From CAZUWH01 sp964624075 (GTDB lineage Bacteria > Pseudomonadota > Alphaproteobacteria > Rhodospirillales > Rhodospirillaceae): a stretch of DNA of 64,000 nucleotides. A program made the translations under genes and the position numbers. Each line of letters opens with the position of its first letter. The first letter of the stretch is position 1. The DNA is taken from assembly GCA_964624075.1 (NCBI GenBank), contig CAZUWH010000001.1:1-64000 (forward strand), given 5' to 3'. Under the pieces are notes generated by a model, which ran no database searches, was not told the DNA's origin, and saw only the letters and a list, made by a program, of their open reading frames with translations. This document shows, piece by piece, positions 1-9,494 of the stretch.

Positions 1-23
1 CCAAGCCGACCATCTGGCAAGAC

Positions 24-116
24 TGGCGGAGGGGGGGGGATTCGAACCCCCGGCGGGCGTTTGAGACCCGCGACGGTTTAGCAAACCGCTAGTTTAAGCC
101 ACTCACCCACCCCTCC
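24..116 (-). tRNA. tRNA-Ser (anticodon GCT)
   Basis: Read on the minus strand, this 93-nt sequence folds as a class II tRNA. The 7-bp acceptor stem GGAGGGG pairs with CCCCTCC, the anticodon stem-loop is GCGGT-TTGCTAA-ACCG with GCT as anticodon, a long variable arm follows, and the T-loop carries GGTTCGAATCC. The CCA end is encoded (positions 24-26). The long variable arm and GCT anticodon make it the serine acceptor for AGC/AGU codons. The run of nine G on the plus strand is explained by the adjoining T-stem and acceptor stem, so it is not an artefact. Confidence 0.96.
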
Positions 117-191
117 TGACGGTACACTTCCTGTGGCTTTCGTCTCCTCTAGAGCAACAAGATCGCCCTGTCAAGACGTCAGGGCCCACCG

Positions 192-223
192 AAGGGCAAT
201 CGCATCGGGATGCGATTGCCCTT
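192..223. terminator. Strong hairpin between tRNA-Ser and the lipoprotein gene
   Basis: Perfect 14-bp inverted repeat (AAGGGCAATCGCAT / ATGCGATTGCCCTT) with a 4-base loop. It lies just downstream of the minus-strand lipoprotein gene and could end its transcription, but no clear U-tract follows on that strand, so its role as an intrinsic terminator is uncertain. Confidence 0.5.
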
Positions 224-288
224 GTTTATGCCTGCCCTCAGGCGACGGGCAGGCCGTACTGTCTTTCGCGTGATGATCCTCATGATGC

Positions 289-1638
289 TCACGGGGTAGG
301 TGTGAAATCGCACGGGACTGCCCCAGTCTTGAGAGACAGTTTCTTTTGGTCGTCCTCCAATTCATAGTTGGTTTTGCATTTTGCGTACCAGTCTGCATAA
401 TCCCTGAAACGCGAAAAGCTGACCCCGGTCGCATTCCGGAGCGTTGCCAGGAGGAAATCCTTCTCCGCAGCCTTCAGGTCGTCGCCTCTTGCGTTGGCCT
501 TGCCGATCAAAGTCTGCAACGCGCTCGTGGTCGGAAACTTCCGGAAGTCCTGACGCGCCTTGAGAACCTCCAGCGCCTGCAGCAAGGCCTTGGCGTCCTC
601 AAGCGTTCCGGAAAGGTCTTCCTGAACGGTGGCCTCGGGATTGGTAAGGATCTTGACAATAGCGGCACTCCGGCGCTTCACTATGTTAGGCACCATGGTT
701 TCTGCGGTGAGCACGGTGGTCATCAGGAACGGCGTATCGGCTGTATCGGCCGTATCACTCTTCTCTTTGACCCGAACGCGTTCGCGCTGGAAATCGTATT
801 CAAATGCCTTGTCCCAGTAATCGTCGGGCGCCCCGCGCGGCATGCCAAGCAGAACCATGCCGCCTTTCTTGAAAAGACCCAAGGGCATGCCGCCAGCCTC
901 ATTCACCTGGCTAGGCGCGTAGAGATTGAAGGTAAAATCCAGCAGCGTGCGATTCCGGTCATTTGCCAGAATGAGCTTGGCTGCGGCAACGCCCGCTGAA
1001 AAAAAGAGCCCGGCGGCTGGTGTTCCGGCAAGCGATACGGCGGCTGAGCCAACGCTGTTGACCTGCTTGAGAAGCCCGGCGGTCTTTGTATTGCGTTCTG
1101 CCCGTACATCGACGATCTGCATGCGAAAATACGGTGGCACATCACTGTTCCAGGCGTCGATGCTGAAAAGAGGCAGGTTCGAAAAATCGAGGACGCTGTC
1201 GGCCGGAACATCGCGCTGGTACCAGATAGCAATGAACTCCTCGTCAACACCCTGCCTGAGGCCGACATCCAGCAAGACAGTGATGTCGCGCGTCCATCGA
1301 TTGCCAATGATATCAGCCACGCCTCTCTTGGCTGCACTAGTGATTGAGAACGGAATATACGCCTTGTTGGCGACGATGGTGACGGGATCGCTGTTCTTAA
1401 CTGCTTTTGTCGTGGTTTTGTCGGCCCATGGTTCCTTGAGATCCGAAAAGCGCCGGATACTGTTTCCGTCCGATTGCGGGTCTATGTAAAAGACCTTGGC
1501 CTGGTTATAGGTGGCCGTGTTGCCGACTTCCGATTCCGACCCGAACAGCGCACCACCGACACTTCCGCAACCTGTCAACACCCCTACTACGGCGCACAGC
1601 GCCACTGCGCGAGACGCCCTCCAGTGCACCAAGTCCAC
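289..1638 (-). CDS. Predicted lipoprotein of unknown function
   Basis: The protein has a typical lipoprotein signal: a basic start, a hydrophobic stretch and the lipobox LTGC, followed by a Gly/Ser-rich linker. The mature part is about 420 residues, has no motif I recognise and no other membrane segment, so it is expected to sit on the periplasmic face of a membrane through an acylated Cys. I chose the GTG at 1638 because GGAGGG lies 8 bases upstream; a GTG at 1629 or an ATG at 1659 are alternatives. It stands alone between the tRNA hairpin and the cytochrome pseudogenes. The reading frame is long and intact, unlike its downstream-strand neighbours, which argues that it is expressed. Confidence 0.75.
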   Translation of the reverse strand: MDLVHWRASRAVALCAVVGVLTGCGSVGGALFGSESEVGNTATYNQAKVFYIDPQSDGNSIRRFSDLKEPWADKTTTKAVKNSDPVTIVANKAYIPFSITSAAKRGVADIIGNRWTRDITVLLDVGLRQGVDEEFIAIWYQRDVPADSVLDFSNLPLFSIDAWNSDVPPYFRMQIVDVRAERNTKTAGLLKQVNSVGSAAVSLAGTPAAGLFFSAGVAAAKLILANDRNRTLLDFTFNLYAPSQVNEAGGMPLGLFKKGGMVLLGMPRGAPDDYWDKAFEYDFQRERVRVKEKSDTADTADTPFLMTTVLTAETMVPNIVKRRSAAIVKILTNPEATVQEDLSGTLEDAKALLQALEVLKARQDFRKFPTTSALQTLIGKANARGDDLKAAEKDFLLATLRNATGVSFSRFRDYADWYAKCKTNYELEDDQKKLSLKTGAVPCDFTPTP

Positions 1639-1755
1639 CGCTCCCTCCCTCCGCAGCATCTGGTTCAGCGTACACGAGCATTGAGCGTGGGACTGCTTGA
1701 TTTTGTTGCGGTTATTCCATAAGGCATACAAACCCTGGCAGGATTGACGCCGTTC

Positions 1756-3099
1756 TCAGGCCGCGCCGTGATAGCGATGACAGGGCATGCAGCGCTGTTC
1801 GTCCTCCCCCTCCGCGTGGCACGAGGAACAGATCTCCCGCGGAACCGGGAGAAAATCGGCAGCCGGGGTTCTGTCATCACTGTCATCAGTCCCGGTCGCA
1901 GGACGCCAGACGTGATAGGTCCGGACGACAAGCCTGGCCCACCCGACGGGAACGTGCGGGGCGTGGTTGAAAACGGTCAGGAAGCGGTTCCGGGCGGCAG
2001 GCGGGGTCCATTGGATCCCACGCGCTCCGTCGTGCCGAAGAGAATGGCACGCCAGACAACGCCTGCCGGGCTCCCGGTGAAGAATCGCATCGAAACCGGA
2101 TGCGGGAGCAGCAGAGGTCATCGAGGTAACCGATGTGGCGACGTCAAGCCACCGCCGCAGGAAGGCATCGGCATAAGTCGTAGGCTGATAGTACAGGGAG
2201 AATCCGTCACGATACCAGCCACTATGGGCGCCCCAGGCTTCGGAGTCCCACCCGGTCACGGTGTCATCATTCGGGTGTCGGCATCGTTGCAGTGAAACAG
2301 GCGACGCGGGAGAGGGGGCGGAAGACTGTGTCGGTGGGGGCAGCCGCGCACCCGCCCGCAGGCGGGTGATTTCCTCGGGCAAGGTCGGCAGCCATTTTCG
2401 CTCTGTAAGGCGACCATGACATCGCGCGACAGACCGCCTGTCAGATCGATCAGGGCAGCCTTGTCTGGCGCCTGTCCGAGATGGGCCCGAAGCCGCGTTC
2501 CCATGGCAGCACCGCCGGAGTCGATGAGATCCTGGACGAGACTCTTGACCGCCCGGACCAGACGTTCCACCCGCGCAAGGGTCTCCGGCGAGGCGTCCTT
2601 CAGATCACGCAAATCGATCCTTTTCATCGCCGCGAGATCGTCTGCCATCGCCGGGGGCAGGAGCAGGAACATGAACGGTGTCATTCGTGGCAGACATTTG
2701 CCGGCCTCGACCATCGGGGTCCGGTCCGTGCCACAGGGCGCGCATCCATGTCACGGCAGACGATGAAAAGGCCGTGTGACAAGCTGCACAGTCCTTTTGC
2801 ACCATTCCGTGTTGTGGTATCAGATCGCCTGCTGCGACCCGTGCCAGGTGCTGGCGATTGCCTAGGGTGATTCCGATTAATCCCACGGTCAGGATGAACG
2901 CCCACAAACTGAAAAGACCCCTCCACGGCCGCCAGGTCCGCACGGGCACGCAAGAAACGGCGGGCTGTACAACAGGCACCATCTGGCAACGGCCCGGATG
3001 CGCAGGGACCACCAGCCGTATCGGGCCACGTGCATTCCTAGCGATCACCGTGTCGGACCGGCGCGCAGTGGAAGTTCCCCCGGCACCGTTTCTTGGCAT
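1756..3099 (-). pseudogene. Broken membrane-anchored multihaem cytochrome c gene
   Basis: Pieces in different minus-strand frames join into one protein. The N-terminal piece has a basic region, one membrane segment (about 2850-2910) and a CAACH haem site near 2790. The middle piece is a helical region rich in charged residues. The C-terminal piece carries CLACH, CSSCH and CMPCH near its end. At least two frame changes are needed (near 2700 and near 2395), and a further site near 2690 can be read as a damaged CxxCH followed by E. Covalent haem sites plus one anchor suggest a periplasmic electron carrier. The family cannot be named from what is left. Confidence 0.75.
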
Positions 3100-3123
3100 C
3101 GGGTTCCAGGCGGTATGGATCAT

Positions 3124-3393
3124 CGGCCTTGCCGCATGCTATCTATAGATGTTTAATTTATTTTATATGTCGCAATAGATGAATTTCTGAAGACGCATTG
3201 CTCATGGGCTTCCCGCCGAAAAGGCATGAACAAGCACGACATGAACCGCTATCGCGACCAGAAGCGCCTCCGTTAGTAGAACGTGAAGAAAAATATATCT
3301 ATTAATAGTAGCATTGTTGGAATACATATAGTAAAGTTAGTCATTAAACATTTGATATATCTCTAAAGTCAAAATATACACGCAGACATGCTC
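3124..3393. other. AT-rich intergenic stretch, no gene seen
   Basis: About 270 bases, far richer in A+T than the rest of the window, especially 3270-3390. No reading frame, tRNA or DnaA-box cluster is visible. It separates two pseudogenes and may be a decayed remnant. Confidence 0.5.
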
Positions 3394-4109
3394 TTAAAAA
3401 GAGTGTTCCAGATGCCGCATTTCGAGGCCGATCCGATGCACGGGACGGTTGGACTGGAAGAGATGGAACAGCAGATGACGTGGCCCTTCGAAGAATCGGG
3501 CCAGGCGTTTAACATAGAAGTCGAGAACGATTATGGACCCCGTGGCCCCCAGAAAAGCGAGAACCTCGTTTTAGACATAGCGCGCAAAACGTGTGCGGAG
3601 TCGCGGAATGCGTTCCATGAAGATCATTTCATTGTTGTGACGCCGGGCCTCGCCCATTTCGATATCAAACCGGGACAGGTGCCATAAACAGATATGAGGG
3701 CGCTGGTTGTGACGCCGGGCCTCGCCCATTTCGATATCAAACCGGGACAGGTGCCATAAACAGATATGAGGGCGCTGGTGCAGCCGGGCAGGCAGGTATC
3801 TGTAGAACAGGATTCCCACCGCCCCGCTGGCCGCTACCGCGACAAACAGGAACCACAGGCCCTGATCGAGCAGGCCGTGGGCTGTTCTGGCGTCGGTATG
3901 GTCGACGAACAGCACCACGGTCCCCCAAGCCAAGGGAAATATGCAGCCGCTGCTGGATGGAAGCCTTGGGAGAACAGAAAGCAGAAAGCTTTTTCTGTAC
4001 GCCCAATAATGCTAGCCTGCAGACGGCTAGCAGAAGCCCCCAGCCACTGAGAAACCGCTCCTCCTGCCAGGATTAGGATGGAGAGACGGTTCACGCTCTC
4101 GATCACCAT
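3394..4109 (-). pseudogene. Broken integral membrane protein gene
   Basis: Minus-strand frames give hydrophobic segments (LSILILAGGAVSQWLGA; a segment around 3890-3950; LWFLFVAVAASGAVGILFY) followed by a cytoplasmic-looking tail that continues past a TAA at about 3571 with clearly protein-like sequence (LAFLGATGS, RHLLFHLFQSNRP) up to a stop at 3394. One frame change near 3930 and one in-frame stop are required. A perfect 72-bp tandem duplication doubles 24 residues of the tail. The position after the flavin/Fe-S oxidoreductase remnant suggests it was the membrane partner of that enzyme. The family is not recognised. Confidence 0.6.
3634..3777. repeat. Perfect 72-bp tandem duplication
   Basis: Two identical 72-bp units (3634-3705 and 3706-3777). 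Because 72 is a multiple of three, the duplication repeats 24 residues in frame in the membrane protein remnant. Identity of the copies implies a recent event. Confidence 0.95.
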
Positions 4110-5108
4110 AATGCATGCAGGCGTTGGCGACCATGATGTTGTCGCAGTCCCGGCCACGACGGATGAACCTAGGGTTGTTTTCGTGCGTGATGCTTCATGC
4201 CTGCGCGCAATCTTCGCACTCCGTGCATCGATCAAGATTGATGAACATGACGGATGTGCTATTTATGATGAGATTGTCGACAAGAAAGTCAATCATGGAC
4301 TGTTCACGTTCCGGAAAACGCTGGACGACCATGCCAAAGGAGGCGTCTGGTGGGTTGAGGGTCGGCGGTACGGCCGGCAGCACATTATTGCCGTGCCCTT
4401 CAGCCAGACGGCGCAGGAAATCAGCCATGATCGACCAGAAACGACTGTGAACGCCCTGGAAAGGAAAAATTTCCCGTCTGTTCCGGACACCGGCTGCAGC
4501 CGTCAGCATGCTGATGAAGGGGGTAATGCCGATGCCGGTGCCCACCATGACGACCGGCCGATTCTCGTTGACGTCAAGAAAGAAACGACCCGCCGGCCTC
4601 CGGACATCCCCTCTTCCAGACAATCATGAAGGAAATTCGAGGCCACGCCGAAGGGAATCTCCGGTGCCAGGGCGAAGGGCCTGAGCCGCTTGACGGTAAT
4701 GCGGTAACAGGTCTGGCTTTTCCGGGGAGCCTCCGATAAGGTACAATAACGAGCAGCGGGGGATTTTTGTCCCAGGATGCTAAGTGCGAGCGTAATGTGC
4801 TGGCCGGGCAGAAAAGGGGGCAGGGGCCTGCCGTTCTGCGCGACCAGAAAGAGGGGGCAGATCCCTTCAGCCTCCCTGGCCTTGCGAGCGACACGAAACC
4901 GGCGCCAACCCTCCCCCGACAAGAGCGGCGCGCTCCAGTGCCTCCACGCGACGTCCAGCCTCGATGCGGACTCGTTGGTGGAAGGCCCACAAGGGCTTGT
5001 TTCCTCTGACGTGTCTTTGCCCCCTGCCGCAGGATCATGCCGTACAGGGCCGCTACGGCCTACGCCAGGGACAAGGCAACTGGCCGTCTCGATGACCGCG
5101 TCCATCAT
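4094..5108 (-). pseudogene. Broken flavin / NAD(P) oxidoreductase with a ferredoxin-type Fe-S end
   Basis: The first part (about 4630-4900) resembles the FAD-binding barrel of the ferredoxin-reductase family, with a GQHITL strand and the RYCTLSEAP motif in place of the usual RxYS/T. After a frameshift near 4610 comes a nucleotide-binding domain starting VVMVGTGIGITPFISML. The C-terminal part reads DRCTECEDCAQA, then a TGA where a fourth Cys is expected, then SITHENNPRF and a further Cys pattern (CDNIMVANACMHY). This looks like a 4Fe-4S ferredoxin domain. Such proteins pass electrons from NAD(P)H to a partner, here probably the neighbouring haem proteins. The stop and frameshifts make it non-functional as written. 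Confidence 0.7.
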
Positions 5109-6291
5109 GGACGGCTTTTCGGCGAACTGATCTGTGAAGAGGCGTCCTGAAGATTTTTGGCCGGATTGATGGAATACGTGTTCCGTCCGCTCGAAAGAGG
5201 GCAGGGGAGTCCCTTTGAATTTCGTTTCGTCGGGTAACATATCATCGAGCGGCACCAAGGTTTCCCCCCGTATGTCCGGGAAATCTGGCGGGCGGCTGTG
5301 GAGACGGCTTCCGCTGCTTCACGCAGGGCGGTGCGATTGTTGAGACGCGGCCCGATGGCGGCGGTCAGTCTCGTTTCGGGGATGGAAAGGACGGAGGCAA
5401 TCTGATTCATTCGCCTGCGGGCCGCCAGCATCCGCCGTGCCATGGCTGCGGCGTAGGGACCTCTCCCCGTGCTTTCCGCAATCGCCCGCAGAGAGGTCTC
5501 AAGATTCACGGTGGCTCCAACCAGAAAGACCAGCCGCTGACAGTCGCGCGTGAACAGGCGGCTTTCCGCCGTTTCCGTAAGACCTGTGCGTCTTGATCGC
5601 AACCGATTAAGGTGCCCCCAACTTCTTCTCCTTCTGCCTCTGCAATGACGTGCACGGCGTGGTGTACCTCCTCATGATGCACCTCCCCGAGACTCCAGGC
5701 GAGCAGTTCGAAAGTCTCACGGCCAGGGTCATGCTTCCCTTGATCGACCAGCCCTCCATCCATCACCAAATGGCATGCGTAGCATCTTTTCGCCCAATCA
5801 TAAATATGCCCTGGCTGGATCATACCCTCTCATTCGGCCTGCTGCCAGCGACGTGCTTTCTCTTCAGCAGATTCCGTTTTCCGGGTCTTGCCGGAGAAAT
5901 TGCCATGCCGTCTGCTTCAGGTAAAACCGGGGCCATGGCACGATTCGCACGTCACGCCTCCCACCGCGGTTTGTCTGTTGTGATTGAATTCCTTGGCAAC
6001 CGTCGCATAGCAACCGGTACAGCGTGCATGGGCACTGGCATCGTGAATGCCAAGTCGCCCGGCAATCACGGTGTATTCTAGTTACAGTTGCAGGTTCGCA
6101 AGAGCGGTAGCTTCGCAAGAAGCGGTAGCATGGCGCGACGTTTCCCATTTTGCAGCGGTGGTCTTGTGGCATTCGGCACAGACAAATGGGCCAACCACCC
6201 GCTCAGGATCCGGGCCGGTCTCTTCCGATATCACAGGCTCCAATACCGCAAGACACGTCACCAGGGCGACGGTACCTGCCCACCCCTTCAC
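5109..6291 (-). pseudogene. Broken cytochrome c554-like multihaem gene
   Basis: A GTG at 6291 follows AAGGAAGG and starts a signal-peptide-like stretch (GTVALVTCLAVL). The pieces then give CAECHK..W..SRHA, a stop at about 6082, and in the same frame CTGCY, CESCH and, after another stop and a frame change, CYACH. The pattern of a first CxxCH followed by a lysine and W-x-S-x-H is typical of the cytochrome c554-like superfamily. A long helical C-terminal region follows in other frames (VNLETSLRAIAES, MLAARRRMNQIASVL). CTGCY is an apparent haem site whose His codon (CAT) became TAT. At least two stops and two frameshifts are present. Confidence 0.72.
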
Positions 6292-6385
6292 GGCCTTGCC
6301 TTCCTTGGACCCCCGCTGCCCGTGTCCGGTCAACCGGCAGCCGCTTCCCCGGCGGCGGGGGAATCCCGTTGCTCTCGGCGCGCGC

Positions 6386-7013
6386 CTATTTTTTCCCATC
6401 GACCCCTTGGGAGCCTGGCAAGGTTTGCAGATAGGCGATCATGTCGACGGCAATCTGTCTGTCCAGAGCACGCAGAGAAGGCGTCAGTTCATCCGGATAG
6501 CCGTTGAGGAGCTTGTGCAGGGATTCCCAGGGCTTCCGGCGGGCCGCTTCGCCCAGCGCTAGTGCGAGCGAAGGCGCGGTTGCCCTCTTCCAGCCATCGA
6601 GACCATGACAGGCCGCGCACAATGCCATATTGTAACACGTATACCGGGCATAATCTACCATTAGCACGCCTTCTGTCAGGATTAATAAACTGATCCATGT
6701 CAATCAGTCCGGCATCAATGAAGTTCGCAAGATCGAGCTGGTCACTGGCGCTCAGGATGTCGTGATGGCGATGATTGGCATCTTTCAGGGTGGGCCCCCC
6801 CAGCACGTTTGCCACGGGGATGGCCTTGAGGGCTTTAGCCGCGACGCTGGTGGCGGCCTGCCGCCCCTCTTGTCCGCGATAATCCCAGCCATGGCAACTG
6901 ACGCACCGCCATGTCACCTCGGCGGGCGTATTCTCCCTTCGCGCCGACGGATAGGCCGGGGGAGAATCTTTCTGGGTTGTAGCGTTGGTCTCGAGGATCC
7001 TGCTATCATACAT
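6386..7013 (-). pseudogene. Broken small c-type cytochrome, first paralogue
   Basis: The protein has CVSCHGWDYRGQEG near the N-terminus and CAACHGLDGW in the second half, separated by a frame change near 6660. The upstream end lacks a signal peptide: stops lie immediately before position 7013 in frame, where the paralogue at 7079-7865 has a signal peptide and a GGRLYDSW motif. The C-terminal part (LHKLLNGYPDELTPSLRALD...AYLQTLP) matches the paralogue's LHKLLMGHPGAKMPAISVLR...AFLQMLP. The two genes therefore arose by duplication and both are broken. Confidence 0.78.
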
Positions 7014-7078
7014 CTATCAGCTACGCACGACTGAAGAGAGCATATAGCGAGCATATCCTGAACAGCGGGTGATGTTTC

Positions 7079-7865
7079 CTACCCAGTGTACTCGGGAAGC
7101 ATTTGCAGGAAAGCGAGCAGGTCGGCGATCAGATCCCGCCTAAGAACACTGATAGCTGGCATTTTGGCGCCTGGATGTCCCATAAGAAGCTTGTGCAGGG
7201 TTTCATGGAGGCTGTTCTGGGCTAGCGTGCCCAGCGGGGGGAGATCACGTGTTTCCATTCCGTTGGGATCATAACAATTGCTGCACACCATCGCATAGAA
7301 TTGTGTCTGTGCTGCCTTGTCCTCGCGCGCGGCCCCCCGTGGCCGGGTCGATATAGTCGTTCACGTTAACCTGTCCGCCGCTCACGAAAGCGGCCATGGC
7401 TTCGATCTGGTCGTCGTACAGAAAGGCGTCGTAACCATGACCCGGATGGGTCAGAACGGTGACGATTCTGGCCGGATCGGCACCGTTCATCCGTTGTATG
7501 CCGACGATCCCGGTATGATGATCGCTGGACTTGCCATAGGTTCCTTCCTCTCCCCTGTAACCCCACCCATGACATTCAGCACACTGCCATGTCCGGGCAG
7601 GGTCGGAGGCGTACTTTCCCGTCACGGGGTACAAGGGGTGGAGGATACGCGGGGGCTTGTGACGCAATTCCAGGAACCAGCTGTCATACAGACGTCCACC
7701 GTATGTGACTGCTCTCGGGACATCTTCAGCCGCCTGTCCCGGCACGGAAGCCAGCAGCCACGTCGTTAACAGGGTGATGAGGCCCATCACCCCCAGGGGC
7801 CGGGCGTTCGGCCGTGTTTCCCGCCTATTTGCCGCTGCCTCTCTTGTTGCCTGTGTCATTGTCAC
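7079..7865 (-). pseudogene. Small c-type cytochrome, second paralogue, broken by one frameshift
   Basis: A GTG at 7865 sits 6 bases after GGAGGA and begins a protein with a signal peptide (LGVMGLITLLTTWLLASVPGQA). The first haem site is CAECHGWGYRGEEG. A single frame change in a run of six G around 7333-7338 separates this from the second half, which begins AMVCSNCYDPNG and ends LLAFLQMLPEYTG. Removing one G restores a full protein of about 260 residues. The second haem site reads CSNCY instead of CSNCH. This is the least damaged gene of the cluster. It would be a periplasmic electron carrier with one or two haems. Confidence 0.8.
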
Positions 7866-8279
7866 GACTCTTCCTCCTGTCACGTCCATCCAGCGCGCCG
7901 CAAGCGCTGATTCCATGAGCACGATCTGACCAGACCCGCCTGGAAAGGCATAATACAGGTCGTACAACCGTAACAACAGAAAACACGTGGCATAAATACA
8001 ATGTTCTATATTGTTTAATCGCAAACATTTTCTTGTTGAGAGATTGTTCTTGAGAATCGGAGGGCTTTTGCGAGTCCGTGGATGTAGGACCTTCGCGGCG
8101 TAAACAGGAGCGGTGACCGGAATTGCAGAAAGGTAAGGCATCCTGGCATTGCAACACTCCTGGCGCCCACCCATGCAGTCACGACCACGTTTCAGGGATT
8201 CTAGAACAAGCTACCTCCCCGCAACAGCAAGGTCTCGTAGCACGCCCTCCCTCCCAGGTTGACCTGAAATCATCCCCCT

Positions 8280-9494
8280 CTAGGCGGCATGGCGCAATCC
8301 CAGACGCTGCCACACTGCCGTGAAGGCCATGACCAGATGATCCATGGCCTCATCGTCATGCAAAGGCGTAGGCGTCAGACGCAACCGTTCGGTACCGATA
8401 GGAACAGTGGGGTAATTGATGGGCTGGACATAGATTCCATGTCGTTGTAGCAGTTCATCGCTTGCCTGTTTGCACCGCACGGCATCGCCGACCATGACTG
8501 GCACGATATGACTCATCGACGTCTTCATCACCGGCAGGCCGGCTTCGCGCAGACGGCGTTTGCAGGTGGCGGCCCGTTCCTGATGGCGCGCGCGCAGTTC
8601 GGGATGAAACCGCAAGTAACGCACCGATGCCAACGCGGCCGCTGCCACGGCCGGTGGCAATGCCGTGGTGAAGATGAAGCCGTTGCCGAAGCTGCGCACG
8701 AAATCCACCCCCGCGGCGGAAGCGGCAATGAAGCCACCGATGACACCGATCGCCTTCCCCATGGTGGCCTGATAGAAGGTGATGCGGTCCATCTGGCCGT
8801 CCCGTTCAGCCACACCTGAACCGTTGGGACCATACATGCCCACGGCGTGGACTTCGTCGAGGAAGGTCATGGCGCCATGGCGCTCCACCACGTCGCATAC
8901 CGCGCCAATGGGCGCGACGTCACCGTCCATGGAATAGATCGACTCGAACAGGACCAGTTTGGGCTGCTCCTTCGGATAACGGGCCAGCAACCGGTCCAGG
9001 TGCTCGGGATCATTGTGATGGAAGATCTCCTTGGGACAACGGGCGTGCCGGACGCCTTCGATCATCGAATTGTGATTCTTCTCGTCTGAAAACATCACAA
9101 GTCCCGGAATACGTACGCCAAGCGTGGCCAGGGTGGTCATGTTGGCCACATAGCCCGATGTGAACAACAGGGCGGCCCCCTTGCCACACCATGAGGCCAG
9201 TTCCTCTTCCAGAAGCACATGATAGTGGGTAGTCCCTGAGATGTTACGGGTGCCACCTGCACCGGCACCACAAGCCTGGATTGCTTCCACCATCGCCTCT
9301 ATGACGACCGGATGCTGCCCCATGCCAAGATAATCATTGGAGCACCAGATCGTGACCTCCTTCACCATGCCTCCCCGGTAATTCCGCGCGCGCGGAAAGG
9401 CGCCCGCGATCCGTTCGAGATCGGCGAAAACGCGGTAGCGACCTTCCTTGCGGAGATCTGCCAGCCTTTGCGCGAAATAGGCTTGGTAGTCCAC
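8280..9494 (-). CDS. hemA: 5-aminolevulinate synthase
   Basis: Condenses glycine and succinyl-CoA to 5-aminolevulinate, the first step of haem synthesis in alphaproteobacteria. With the GTG at 9494 (8 bases after GGGGAGG) the protein has 404 residues, the usual length. The PLP-binding lysine lies in TMGKAIG at residue 247, matching the family position, and the domain shows TSGYVANMTTLATLG, SDEKNHNSMIEG, and FLDEVHAVGMYG before it. The frame is intact. It is a single-gene unit facing away from rpoD. Presence of this C4-pathway enzyme is one of the best lineage markers in the window, and it shows that haem is still made even though the adjacent cytochrome genes are broken. Confidence 0.97.
   Translation of the reverse strand: MDYQAYFAQRLADLRKEGRYRVFADLERIAGAFPRARNYRGGMVKEVTIWCSNDYLGMGQHPVVIEAMVEAIQACGAGAGGTRNISGTTHYHVLLEEELASWCGKGAALLFTSGYVANMTTLATLGVRIPGLVMFSDEKNHNSMIEGVRHARCPKEIFHHNDPEHLDRLLARYPKEQPKLVLFESIYSMDGDVAPIGAVCDVVERHGAMTFLDEVHAVGMYGPNGSGVAERDGQMDRITFYQATMGKAIGVIGGFIAASAAGVDFVRSFGNGFIFTTALPPAVAAAALASVRYLRFHPELRARHQERAATCKRRLREAGLPVMKTSMSHIVPVMVGDAVRCKQASDELLQRHGIYVQPINYPTVPIGTERLRLTPTPLHDDEAMDHLVMAFTAVWQRLGLRHAA

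Noticed and set aside
171..434. Short minus-strand frame over the tRNA-proximal hairpin
   Set aside because: It covers the hairpin, overlaps the lipoprotein gene and has no family features.
3270..3390. Replication origin in the AT-rich stretch
   Set aside because: No DnaA boxes and no dnaA, parA or similar genes nearby.
3634..3777. CRISPR-like direct repeat
   Set aside because: Only two units, no spacer between them, and both lie in a coding frame.
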